Source: Paenibacillus glucanolyticus NBRC 15330 (GTDB taxonomy: Bacteria > Bacillota > Bacilli > Paenibacillales > Paenibacillaceae). Taken from it: DNA of 64,000 nucleotides. Below are positions 52,163-60,232 of this stretch, in pieces (the first letter of the stretch is position 1; the number at the start of each line of letters is the position of its first letter). The DNA lies in contig NZ_BIMC01000009.1 of NCBI RefSeq assembly GCF_004000885.1, positions 1-64,000 on the forward strand. Direction: 5' to 3'. Made by a program: the position numbers and the translations under genes. The notes under the pieces are model-generated. The model saw nothing but the letters and a program-made list of their open reading frames with translations, was not told the DNA's origin and searched no databases.

Positions 52163-53410
52163 TCATTTCATATGATGATAGATTCCATTATAATCCTTTT
52201 TAATCATGATAAGGGAATACAGGTCAATTAATTTTTTGTAGGAGACGGAGAAGTCATGATGCTGATAGATCATTGACTTTTCAATGAAACGTTCCTGATC
52301 CTGCTTGGGAAAATAGATGGAAATCCCTTTGGCCTTCGGATGCTCGGGTGTCTTCATATGATAGATAACGGCATCCTCTATCGCTTCCTGAATGGTATGG
52401 GTTTCTTGCATACAACCAAAGCTGCGGCCGAAATGACCGGATAAATCGACCAGATCCACCATATCTGTTTCCTCTGCATAATCTTCGCAACGGGTTCTGT
52501 CATGTCTCATGAGATCAAACGAATCCTCACTGGCAATACGCTCCAACAATACTTGGCTCCACGCCTCCAGGGCGTGAACAATCCGCTCTGCCTTATCCAG
52601 CCGGATGACCCCTTGCTGCAAATCCTGCAGCTCGCCATGTTCCCTGGAATGGAGCCGATAGCTGTTCACGATAATCTCCCCCAATTTGGAAGCGGTCAAC
52701 GCAGGCATTTGGCGCAGCGATTCAATAATCGTCTTGTAATCCCAGCCGTTATGATTCGTATAATCAACGGAAGCCACCAAATACTCCGCATAATGCCTGA
52801 GCGCATATACAATTTCCAGCCCGGCCATATTGCAGGCATCAAAGCCTATGATTCGGAATGTCGTCTGCGTAACTTGATAGGCTCGCTGCAAAGCATTTTG
52901 CAAAGTGACAAGTTTCATTTTATGATTCCCGTGAAGCTCATCACCGCCAAATCCGTCAATGGGGCCAAGTCCGTGTCCCCATAAAATCAGAACATAGTTC
53001 TCTGCCGGATACTGCTGAATGCCCCAGGTTATAAAATCGCCGAGGGTTTCTGCCATATCCATGTTCGCATTCCCCGTTTCCTGCAGCAGCTGCAAATGAC
53101 CGCGTTGTACCAGCCAACGGCACTTGCGATCCGAGGGAATGAAATCCAGTCCCCATTTCTTGGCTCCTCCGGTTTGCAGCACGATATGTATACCCCAGGA
53201 AGAGCCAACCTCCATCATCTCCCTGATATCACCGCTTGCCATCTCATAGTTGGTTTCCAGATCGGAGCCCACCATATAGATCAGCACGGTGTAACGAGCC
53301 TTTAATTTGGGAAACAACCTTGTATGCATGGCAGAGAGCATAGCCGAAGGGTTACTGATTATGCCCCGCTTCTTGATACTTGGATGCCTGCATGTCGTAT
53401 AACTCTGCAT
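52163..53410 (-). CDS. Clostripain-family (C11) cysteine peptidase in the lasso operon
   Basis: A 415-residue C11 peptidase. The first strand YTVLIYMVGSDLETNYEMASGDIREMMEVG is typical; the catalytic His is in NYVLILWGHGLGPIDGFGG and the catalytic Cys in FRIIGFDACNMAGLEIVYAL. No signal peptide was seen, unlike many secreted C11 enzymes. I chose the ATG at 53410 because GTGGAGG lies five bases upstream, within the 3' end of the preceding transporter gene (59-bp overlap). C11 enzymes cleave after Arg or Lys, so a role in trimming or degrading the Lys-rich lasso peptide, or in immunity, is a plausible inference. Confidence 0.85.
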   Translation of the reverse strand: MQSYTTCRHPSIKKRGIISNPSAMLSAMHTRLFPKLKARYTVLIYMVGSDLETNYEMASGDIREMMEVGSSWGIHIVLQTGGAKKWGLDFIPSDRKCRWLVQRGHLQLLQETGNANMDMAETLGDFITWGIQQYPAENYVLILWGHGLGPIDGFGGDELHGNHKMKLVTLQNALQRAYQVTQTTFRIIGFDACNMAGLEIVYALRHYAEYLVASVDYTNHNGWDYKTIIESLRQMPALTASKLGEIIVNSYRLHSREHGELQDLQQGVIRLDKAERIVHALEAWSQVLLERIASEDSFDLMRHDRTRCEDYAEETDMVDLVDLSGHFGRSFGCMQETHTIQEAIEDAVIYHMKTPEHPKAKGISIYFPKQDQERFIEKSMIYQHHDFSVSYKKLIDLYSLIMIKKDYNGIYHHMK

Positions 53411-55193
53411 ATACGCCTCCACGTTTCATCAGAGTAAGATGATCTCCGGTCTCCAGCACGTTTCCTTCTTGAAGAAGAACAATATGATCCGCTAATCTTG
53501 CCGTGCTCAAACGGTGCGAAATAATAACGACCGTCTTGTTCTGCCCTAATTGCTTCAATCGTCTCATGACTTCGTGCTCCATATACGGGTCCAGAGCCGA
53601 GGTGGGCTCGTCAAATACTAAGACTTGCGCCGATTGATCTCTCATATAAGCGCGCGCCATCGCAACGCGCTGCCATTGGCCGCCGGACAGCGGAGTACCG
53701 CCAAAAAAGCGTCCGAGCTCCGTCTCGTAGCCTTGCGGCAGCTTGGCAGCAATTCCGTCAGCTCCCCCAAGCACGGCTGACCTCATCACAGCGTCCATAT
53801 CCTTGTAATGCTCCATATTTCCTACTGCAATGTTGGTATTCATCGTTGCTTCATAGCGGACAAAGTCTTGAAATACGGCTGTTGCGTTGGAACGGAATGC
53901 GTCCATATCATAAGCTTCCAGGGGCATGCCATTGTAATAGATCGAACCGCTGTCTGCGTGCAGCATCCGAAGCAGCAATTTAACCAGTGTGCTTTTCCCG
54001 GCCCCATTGTCGCCGACAAGCACAGTAACCTTGCCATGGGGCAGCGTTAAATGATCGATGTTCAGAATTTCCCGCTGACCTTTATAAGAGAACTTTACCT
54101 GTTCCAGTACAAAGCCCTGATGAATGCGTGCCGGGACCGGCAAGCTTCCGGATGTTTTCGGACTCTGGAATGACAAGAACTCCGCCATATTGCGGAGATT
54201 GACCATCTCTCGCGCGCCGATAGCAAATACAGCGAATAGCTCGTTAATCCCTTCCCTGAGCTGGTACAGTGCTCCGATGAATAATAACAATGCTCCAACA
54301 GCAATTCCTCCGGATGTTGCCTGGCTTACAATAAGTAGAAGCACCATGCCGCTGACGGCAGCTTCAGCGACTCCCCAGCCCATATTGTGGAGCGTCCATT
54401 TTCTTTGATCACCGGACAGCATCTTTATCAGTTCATGGGAAGCATCCTTGTATTTCTTCTTGAAGAATGAAGTGAGACCATACATTTTCACCTCGTTTGC
54501 CAATTCGTGACTGAGAGGAATGCTCATGTAATATTCGGATCGGCGCCTCAATTCCTGGACCTCGGCCCTGCCCTCAAACGTAACGTTGTTCAGCTTGGCC
54601 TCTGCAAAAACTCTGGGAAGTGCCATAATTACAAACAAAACAGGGGCTAACGGAAAGACCGTCCATATCAGGATGGTTCCACCAATGATTTGAACAAGAC
54701 CGCCAAATGTATTGGAGGTCATATCCAGCCATAACTCCGTAACATAATCGTTGTGGCGTATCACTTTGATTTTGTTATAGAAGTTTTGATCATCAAACGG
54801 AGCGATATCCTCGAACTCATTTGCCTTTTCCATCAGGAGTTCGTCGATGTGCTTCTGAATCTGAACGGTGAGTAATTTCTTATTCATCTCCACGATCGGC
54901 TCCAGCACTTCAACCAGAATGGTAAGAATCACAAACAGCACAACCATCCAGAAGAACAGACCCCGTTCGGAAAAGGCGCTGTAATCCCGTATCAAACCAT
55001 CGATGACCATGGCGCTTAACCACACAAGAAGCGGACCCAGCGTAGACTCCATTAATCTGACCGACAGCACAAAGATAGCCCGCCGCGGATTAGCGCGGTA
55101 CATTAGCTTAATTCCCCACCAAGCGTAGCTAGCTGTCTTTTTCAGCTCCGGCATGTTCAAATGCTTCAGCCTGAATTTTGTACATTTTTGCAT
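53352..55193 (-). CDS. ABC exporter half-transporter D2 of the lasso cluster
   Basis: A 613-residue protein: a six-helix membrane domain (about 30-330) and an ATPase domain with Walker A VLVGDNGAGKSTLVKLL, signature TPLSGGQWQRVAMARAYM, Walker B VLVFDEPTSALD and the H-loop Ile-Ile-Ser-His-Arg. It probably exports the mature lasso peptide and gives immunity. The start is uncertain: ATG 55193 has GGTGG at suitable spacing and overlaps D1; ATG 55154 (MPELKKTA) would give a more usual N-terminus. It overlaps D1 by about 60 bases and the C11 gene by 59. Confidence 0.85.
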   Translation of the reverse strand: MQKCTKFRLKHLNMPELKKTASYAWWGIKLMYRANPRRAIFVLSVRLMESTLGPLLVWLSAMVIDGLIRDYSAFSERGLFFWMVVLFVILTILVEVLEPIVEMNKKLLTVQIQKHIDELLMEKANEFEDIAPFDDQNFYNKIKVIRHNDYVTELWLDMTSNTFGGLVQIIGGTILIWTVFPLAPVLFVIMALPRVFAEAKLNNVTFEGRAEVQELRRRSEYYMSIPLSHELANEVKMYGLTSFFKKKYKDASHELIKMLSGDQRKWTLHNMGWGVAEAAVSGMVLLLIVSQATSGGIAVGALLLFIGALYQLREGINELFAVFAIGAREMVNLRNMAEFLSFQSPKTSGSLPVPARIHQGFVLEQVKFSYKGQREILNIDHLTLPHGKVTVLVGDNGAGKSTLVKLLLRMLHADSGSIYYNGMPLEAYDMDAFRSNATAVFQDFVRYEATMNTNIAVGNMEHYKDMDAVMRSAVLGGADGIAAKLPQGYETELGRFFGGTPLSGGQWQRVAMARAYMRDQSAQVLVFDEPTSALDPYMEHEVMRRLKQLGQNKTVVIISHRLSTARLADHIVLLQEGNVLETGDHLTLMKRGGVYAELYDMQASKYQEAGHNQ

Positions 55194-57123
55194 ACTCGCC
55201 ACCCAGTTTCATTAACTGATTATGAGTTCCTTCTTCTATGATTCTCCCATCCTGTAACACAAGAATTCGAGAAGCCATCCTCACCGTACTGAAGCGATGG
55301 GAAATAAGCAGCACGGATTTGCCCTCCGCCAGCTTGCGGAAGCTGTTATATAGCTCGTACTCGGCCCTTACATCAAGGGAAGCTGTCGGTTCGTCCAGGA
55401 TGATGAAGTCCGCATCGCGATACATCGACCTGGCAATGGCAAGCCGCTGCCATTGACCGCCCGACAAATCCTCGCCTCCCCATTCAGGTCCTAATAGCGT
55501 ATCATAGGCATTCGGCAAATCCTGAATGAATGATTGGGCTTGCGCGAGTGTCACAGCTTCATCCATCCTCTTCAAGTCCTGCTGATCCACATTCGCAATC
55601 GCTACATTCTCTCTAACCGTCAACCCGTATTTGCCGTAATCCTGGAATACAACCGAAATGCGTTTGCGCAATTCCCCGATATCCAGTGTTCGGATATCAC
55701 GCCCATTCATCCGGATAAAACCGCCCGTTAACTCATAGAATCTGCACAATAACTTAACGATGGTTGTTTTCCCAGAGCCATTGGCCCCCACTAACGCCAC
55801 GCATTCACCTGGAGCGATGGTGAAGCTGATTCCATTCAATATGTATTCCCTGTCCGGACGTTCCTGTTCAGTGTCTTCAGACTCTTCTCCGGCCCCATCC
55901 TCCATATAGACGTCATACGAGTTATCGTCCATGTCTTCGTCGAAGTCAGGCTCATCTTCGTCCGTGTCATCTTCGTCTTCGCCTTCATTTGCTTCCGCAT
56001 CCTGTTCATATTTAAAAACGACGTTGTTAAACTCAATGGTCATCGGACTACCGTACACATCTTTCACCGGATTCGGATCTTGATGGATATCGGGTTCCGC
56101 CTCGATAAACAGACGGAAATCATGCCCCATACGCCAAAGCTCAAGCGCATTTACGCCATCGTTGCTGGTCTCCCTCAGTTCCTTCGATAGTTGGAAGATG
56201 GCCAGCAGGTAAAGCGCGATATCCCCCATCGAAACCGAGCCGCTGCTGATTTGATTCACAATCCAAAAATACCCGAGTCCGGCCACTCCCCCGGATAACA
56301 GTCCTGTCAGGACCGAGCCGCGGACAAACCTTTTTTGCAAGTGCTCAAAACGAAGGAACAATCGTTCAAACATCTTACGATAAAGCTGCAAAAAAAACGG
56401 ACCCAGCCCAAACAGCCGAATCTCCTTGGCGGCGCGGCGCCCGAGCAGCTGTTCGCGAGCGTAATTCATACGGCGGCGATCTTCAGTGGACGATTTATCA
56501 TATTCCCAATCCATCTCGGCATACCGATTCTGCTTGAGGGCGTGGGGAATTGTGCTGAGCACAAGCACGATCGCTAACATCAAGGACAAATTCCCAACCA
56601 GCACAACAATGCTGATAAGGGACACAAGGCCCGTCATGAAGCTTGCGCTTAATGCAATGATCTGGGCAGGCAGCCAGTTGGCCGAATCCTGCAGCGCCTC
56701 CAGACGGTTGCGGTACTTCTTCTGATCGTACAGCTTCATACCGGGGACCTTCTCCCAAGCGTCCAGAAGAAGCAGATTGATGGCGAGCATGGAGCGTTCG
56801 GCCAGGATTTTGGATATCCATTTCTGCACAGACAACAATAACACCATGAATACCATGGAAATGGCATACGCCCATGCCCAGATCATGCTGATTCGCCCGT
56901 TTCCAACCGTAACATGATCAATGATTTGCTTGGAAGCTAGCAGTTGAAGTGCAGGGATTAGTCCTTGCACAAACATGGCTGCAAAGAGAAGCACGACCAA
57001 TAACGGTCCTGATCTCCATATCATGCTCCCTATCAGTCGAATCGTCCTCATCTGGGAGATGGCCTCTTGCCACCTGCTCTGCCACCCATGTTGCCCTTTG
57101 GCTTGCTCTTGCCACATTTTCAT
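55129..57123 (-). CDS. ABC exporter half-transporter D1 of the lasso cluster, with an acidic ATPase insert
   Basis: A 664-residue membrane-ATPase half-transporter. The ATPase has Walker A VALVGANGSGKTTIVKLL, signature EDLSGGQWQRLAIARSMY and Walker B FIILDEPTASLD. Between the first beta strand (MTIEFNNVVFKYEQ) and ILNGISFTIAPGE lies an insert of about 50 residues (about 374-423) with roughly 28 Asp/Glu residues, absent from ordinary ABC exporters. D1 and D2 adjacent genes with the same layout suggest a heterodimer. ATG 57123 lies one base past the cyclase stop; a GTG at 57132 overlaps it. The acidic insert could contact the basic lasso core. Confidence 0.85.
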   Translation of the reverse strand: MKMWQEQAKGQHGWQSRWQEAISQMRTIRLIGSMIWRSGPLLVVLLFAAMFVQGLIPALQLLASKQIIDHVTVGNGRISMIWAWAYAISMVFMVLLLSVQKWISKILAERSMLAINLLLLDAWEKVPGMKLYDQKKYRNRLEALQDSANWLPAQIIALSASFMTGLVSLISIVVLVGNLSLMLAIVLVLSTIPHALKQNRYAEMDWEYDKSSTEDRRRMNYAREQLLGRRAAKEIRLFGLGPFFLQLYRKMFERLFLRFEHLQKRFVRGSVLTGLLSGGVAGLGYFWIVNQISSGSVSMGDIALYLLAIFQLSKELRETSNDGVNALELWRMGHDFRLFIEAEPDIHQDPNPVKDVYGSPMTIEFNNVVFKYEQDAEANEGEDEDDTDEDEPDFDEDMDDNSYDVYMEDGAGEESEDTEQERPDREYILNGISFTIAPGECVALVGANGSGKTTIVKLLCRFYELTGGFIRMNGRDIRTLDIGELRKRISVVFQDYGKYGLTVRENVAIANVDQQDLKRMDEAVTLAQAQSFIQDLPNAYDTLLGPEWGGEDLSGGQWQRLAIARSMYRDADFIILDEPTASLDVRAEYELYNSFRKLAEGKSVLLISHRFSTVRMASRILVLQDGRIIEEGTHNQLMKLGGEYAKMYKIQAEAFEHAGAEKDS

Positions 57124-57124
57124 A

Positions 57125-59149
57125 TCAGACACCTGTCATGAAGCTATGATTCTTAACTTCTTTAAACTGTTGAAGCTCGCCAACGATTTCAATATCGGCC
57201 AGCCATCTTGGACTGCGCGGCTTTGCCCTTTCCAGGACGGCTGCTTTGCCCTTGCTCATTTCCCTGAGCCAAATTTCCATGGAGATGACCATACGTAAAT
57301 ATTGATAGGACATTCCCAGATCATTATTCGTATCCGACACCCGAATCAATGTTCCAAGCAGGTGCTCCCAAAATTTATGCTTGTTAATCACCTCAAGCTG
57401 ATGAAGCAGGACCTCCTCTGAGCGGTCAAATAGCTGCAGCAGATTACTGCGTTCATTGAGCAAGCTCTTTCTTGCCATATGCGCATAGGACGTTTTGGTG
57501 ACCCGATTATGCAAATAGGTCGGCAAAATATCTGTAAATGCCTTTCTTATCAGCATTTTGGTTCCATAATAATTATCCACTTCGCCTCTAAGCACATCAT
57601 AATGCTGCTCTGTCGGCACCGAGAAGGAGAGTTCCATCATTCTGCGATCAAAAAAAGGATGCATGCTCTGCATGGATACCCCAACCGCGTCCAAATAACT
57701 GGCCCTGGGCCAGGTGTAGTCATAGTGGTACCTTTTCCCCCAATATTTGAAGGGCTTACTCTGTTTATATCGCATATAATCATCGCGTTGAGCGCTGCGT
57801 TCCCTGGCCATATGGGCTTGCGTAAAATACTCCGGCATTTCATATTCGGAGTCTGACCAAGCCAATTTGTAATACATCCTGTCGTTAACAACCGGAATAA
57901 ACGGGGCTAATCCGTAAGCGGCTCCCAGTTGAATTGCCTTTCCCAGCTTATGATCAGACCAGGCCCACAGCGTATGGAGCATCTCCTTCCATTTCCGCTG
58001 CCTGATCAACGAATCGAGCACATACTCTTCGCCGGTAAATAAAAAATCCCCGCCTTCACCCGTCAACCCGGCGTCCGTTCCGAATTCGTTGGCAATGGCG
58101 GTGTACATTTCATTAATTAACACGTTAGCCCGCGGATCAGGCCCGTCCAGAAACCACAGAGGATCCCGTCCTAGTTCGGCATTCGGCATCTTCAACGTGT
58201 TATCTCCAAGAATGATGATGGAGGGCATCTGTAAATCCTGAAACAATCTCCGCACAAGATCCATGTCATTGCTCTGTACCATATCCTCACCGGAAAAGGA
58301 AATATTCACGCCTAAAACCCGCTCCTTATGCCCACCCGCAATGGCTGCGGCAAGCACAGCTGCAGAGTCCAATCCACCGCTAACCTCCACAATTGATGTT
58401 GAATGATGCAAACGATCGCCCACAGCCTCTATCATGGCATTCCGGAACATGGGAGCTGCGTCCTGTTGAATATTTTCCAAGTTGAGCAGGTTGTGCATTC
58501 CCCAATATGTATTCAAAGTCCATCTTCCGTTGTTCCATCTTGCAATCGTTGCCGCGGGTATCTTGCAGATTCCCTTAAAGAACGTATTCGCTTCGAAATT
58601 ATTCTCGCCGACAGCATATTGGGAGCTTAAGTACAGCAGGCAACGTTCGTAGTCTATATCAAATGGGATATGGTGAACATGGAGCAGTGCTCTGAGGTCG
58701 CTTGAGACAAACAATTCCTGCTCAGGACTAATCCAGTAATAGATAGGCCTTGATCCATAAACATCACTGCCGATGCATAACGTCTCTCGTTCCCGGTCCC
58801 ATACGGATAATGTAAAATCCCCCGAGCTGGATTGCATCATTCCTTCCGGATGCTGGTTAAAGGTCTGCAGCAGCTGATTTCTTGTGCCCATAGGCATATG
58901 GTCTCCCCATATCTGACCGCACTGTGCATGCTTCAGCCATCCATCGAGCACACAGGCGGCCCCCAAACCCTCTTGATGAGTCTTTCTTCCATGCCTCTCA
59001 TACCGATACTGAAACTCCGCCATCCTCACCGGTCCGTCACAGCCTGATGCATAGGTGGTCATCGTGTCTTTGAGCCATTCGGCTAAATTGCTCGTCCACT
59101 GACTCCATGCCGCATCGTTTCCAGAACACATCGCTATCCATATTTTCAT
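57125..59149 (-). CDS. Lasso peptide cyclase (C protein), asparagine synthetase-like
   Basis: A 674-residue enzyme homologous to asparagine synthetase B. An N-terminal glutaminase-like domain lacks the catalytic Cys2 at the start (MKIWIAMCSGND), as in other lasso C proteins. The PP-loop in the synthetase domain is VEVSGGLDSAAVLAAAIAGG (about 263-282). It adenylates the core acidic side chain and closes the isopeptide bond with the N-terminal amine. The ATG at 59149 overlaps the B2 stop (ATGA), so translation is coupled; GTG six codons upstream is an alternative. Confidence 0.92.
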   Translation of the reverse strand: MKIWIAMCSGNDAAWSQWTSNLAEWLKDTMTTYASGCDGPVRMAEFQYRYERHGRKTHQEGLGAACVLDGWLKHAQCGQIWGDHMPMGTRNQLLQTFNQHPEGMMQSSSGDFTLSVWDRERETLCIGSDVYGSRPIYYWISPEQELFVSSDLRALLHVHHIPFDIDYERCLLYLSSQYAVGENNFEANTFFKGICKIPAATIARWNNGRWTLNTYWGMHNLLNLENIQQDAAPMFRNAMIEAVGDRLHHSTSIVEVSGGLDSAAVLAAAIAGGHKERVLGVNISFSGEDMVQSNDMDLVRRLFQDLQMPSIIILGDNTLKMPNAELGRDPLWFLDGPDPRANVLINEMYTAIANEFGTDAGLTGEGGDFLFTGEEYVLDSLIRQRKWKEMLHTLWAWSDHKLGKAIQLGAAYGLAPFIPVVNDRMYYKLAWSDSEYEMPEYFTQAHMARERSAQRDDYMRYKQSKPFKYWGKRYHYDYTWPRASYLDAVGVSMQSMHPFFDRRMMELSFSVPTEQHYDVLRGEVDNYYGTKMLIRKAFTDILPTYLHNRVTKTSYAHMARKSLLNERSNLLQLFDRSEEVLLHQLEVINKHKFWEHLLGTLIRVSDTNNDLGMSYQYLRMVISMEIWLREMSKGKAAVLERAKPRSPRWLADIEIVGELQQFKEVKNHSFMTGV

Positions 59150-59613
59150 ATAACGGAAGCGGCCCACCTTTCTGCTTCATCTTTCAATTTCAGCACTCGA
59201 ATGATTTGCAGATCCCCATATTTGTTTTGCGGGTCTATCATGCTGCCGTCAGGCAGCTTCACCCAGGCATGGGCAAACAATTTCTCATCTATTTTCTTCA
59301 CCCCGATGTGCAGCTCAGCCTGAATACCCGAACAGAACAATATCGCTTGCGCCGTGGCAGCCACGGACACGCAAGTCGCTACGACTTGGTCCTCTTCATC
59401 CAGGGTAATCAAATACCGCCCCAGCTCATCAAGCCTCTTCGAGGAGACGGACACTTCCTTGCGGCGAATGGCATTCTCAAAAAAAGGAAACAACTGCACA
59501 GCAAGCTGTCGATAGGATTGCAAGAAATCGCCGTCTTTGAGAGTACTGCGGATCAGGGAGTGAATGACCAAGGCGTATAATTTATCGTCTGATTTTCTTC
59601 GGAAGTTCATCAT
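59146..59613 (-). CDS. Lasso leader peptidase (B2), transglutaminase-like
   Basis: A 155-residue cysteine protease of the lasso B2 family. The catalytic Cys is in VVATCVSVAATAQAIL, the His in FAHAWVKLPDG and the Asp in MIDPQNKYGD. It cleaves the leader from the precursor with the help of B1. The ATG at 59611-59613 overlaps the B1 stop, and the stop overlaps the start of the cyclase gene. No membrane segments were seen. Confidence 0.92.
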   Translation of the reverse strand: MMNFRRKSDDKLYALVIHSLIRSTLKDGDFLQSYRQLAVQLFPFFENAIRRKEVSVSSKRLDELGRYLITLDEEDQVVATCVSVAATAQAILFCSGIQAELHIGVKKIDEKLFAHAWVKLPDGSMIDPQNKYGDLQIIRVLKLKDEAERWAASVI

Positions 59614-59876
59614 GTGTCTACCACAACCAAACGTTTTGCCGTCAGCTCCTCCAAGGATTGGGTTAATAGAGAATTCAGCTCGTCTTCCGCTTGATCATAA
59701 ATCGTCTTCCATTTTTCCAGAATGGCGGAAGTCGTGACCGGACCTTGCGACAGCTCATTCCATAGCGCCATTGCCGCTCCCTCCAATCCGAAGTATTTCC
59801 CTTGATTCATATCCAAAAGAACAACCTCTTGGTCATGTACCGTCGTATAAACCTCTTCTTTTTGACTTATCATCAT
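59610..59876 (-). CDS. Lasso RiPP recognition protein (B1), PqqD-like
   Basis: An 88-residue PqqD/RRE-fold protein that binds the precursor leader. The segment VVLLDMNQGKYFGLEGAAMALWNELSQGP is typical: LLD, then GKYFGL and the helix with W-N. The C-terminal helix LLTQSLEELTAKRLVVVD matches other B1 proteins. GAGGTGAGTTCC precedes the ATG. It follows the precursor gene after 73 bp, with a strong hairpin between. Confidence 0.9.
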   Translation of the reverse strand: MMISQKEEVYTTVHDQEVVLLDMNQGKYFGLEGAAMALWNELSQGPVTTSAILEKWKTIYDQAEDELNSLLTQSLEELTAKRLVVVDT

Positions 59877-59907
59877 AAGGAACTCACCTCAACAAGCTTT
59901 AAATTAG

Positions 59908-59940
59908 ACAATGAGAGAGTGAACGTCACTCTCTCATTGT
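59908..59940 (-). promoter_or_regulatory. Intercistronic hairpin between lasso precursor and B1 genes
   Basis: A perfect 15-bp stem (ACAATGAGAGAGTGA and complement) with a 3-nt loop, 10-bp past the precursor stop. The T-tract is poor. Such structures in RiPP operons set a higher precursor mRNA level than the downstream enzymes by partial termination or by protecting the short transcript. Confidence 0.7.
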
Positions 59941-59949
59941 TTTCAAACC

Positions 59950-60063
59950 TTATCCTTTTTTCACGCCAAGGCCGTTCTTTCCATCACCTGGCTTGTTCTT
60001 CTTGGCAAGCGTCAGATTCATAAAAGTGCCGTATTCTTTGATTTGACCAGCTTGAAGTTTCAT
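59950..60063 (-). CDS. Lasso peptide precursor (A), Lys-rich core
   Basis: A 37-residue peptide, MKLQAGQIKEYGTFMNLTL followed by AKKNKPGDGKNGLGVKKG. The ATG follows AAAGGAGGAAAGACTC. In the leader, GTFMNLTL fits the lasso pattern G-x-F-x3-T-x, with Thr two residues before the cleavage site. The core starts with Ala and has Asp at position 8, the correct position for an 8-residue macrolactam; no other acidic residue is in the core. The 18-residue core has six Lys, five Gly and no aromatic residues. The leader is short (19 residues). The cyclase, B1 and B2 genes follow. I have not seen this core described before, though no search was possible. Confidence 0.85.
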   Translation of the reverse strand: MKLQAGQIKEYGTFMNLTLAKKNKPGDGKNGLGVKKG

Positions 60064-60113
60064 GAGTCTTTCCTCCTTTCCTAATCTATTCATAAAGTGA
60101 AGTTTACAATTAT

Positions 60114-60133
60114 TAGAATAACAAACCATTCTA
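60114..60133. promoter_or_regulatory. Inverted repeat upstream of the lasso precursor
   Basis: TAGAAT, 8 bp, ATTCTA in an AT-rich region 50-70 bp upstream of the precursor start. I found no convincing -35/-10 pair. It could be a regulator binding site, perhaps for the NarL-type protein encoded next door. Confidence 0.4.
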
Positions 60134-60204
60134 TTATTTCTAATCCGTGAGTTTTAATCGTGGAATCCAACCGGATTGACCAGGTCGAGCATGGACATTA
60201 TGCT

Positions 60205-60232
60205 AAAAACCCCCTAAATAAAATTCAGGGGG
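60205..60232 (-). terminator. Terminator overlapping the end of the regulator gene
   Basis: CCCCCTGAA and TTTAGGGGG stem (60210-60232 on the minus strand) includes the stop codon of the regulator, followed by TTTTT. It separates the regulator from the lasso operon. Confidence 0.8.
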
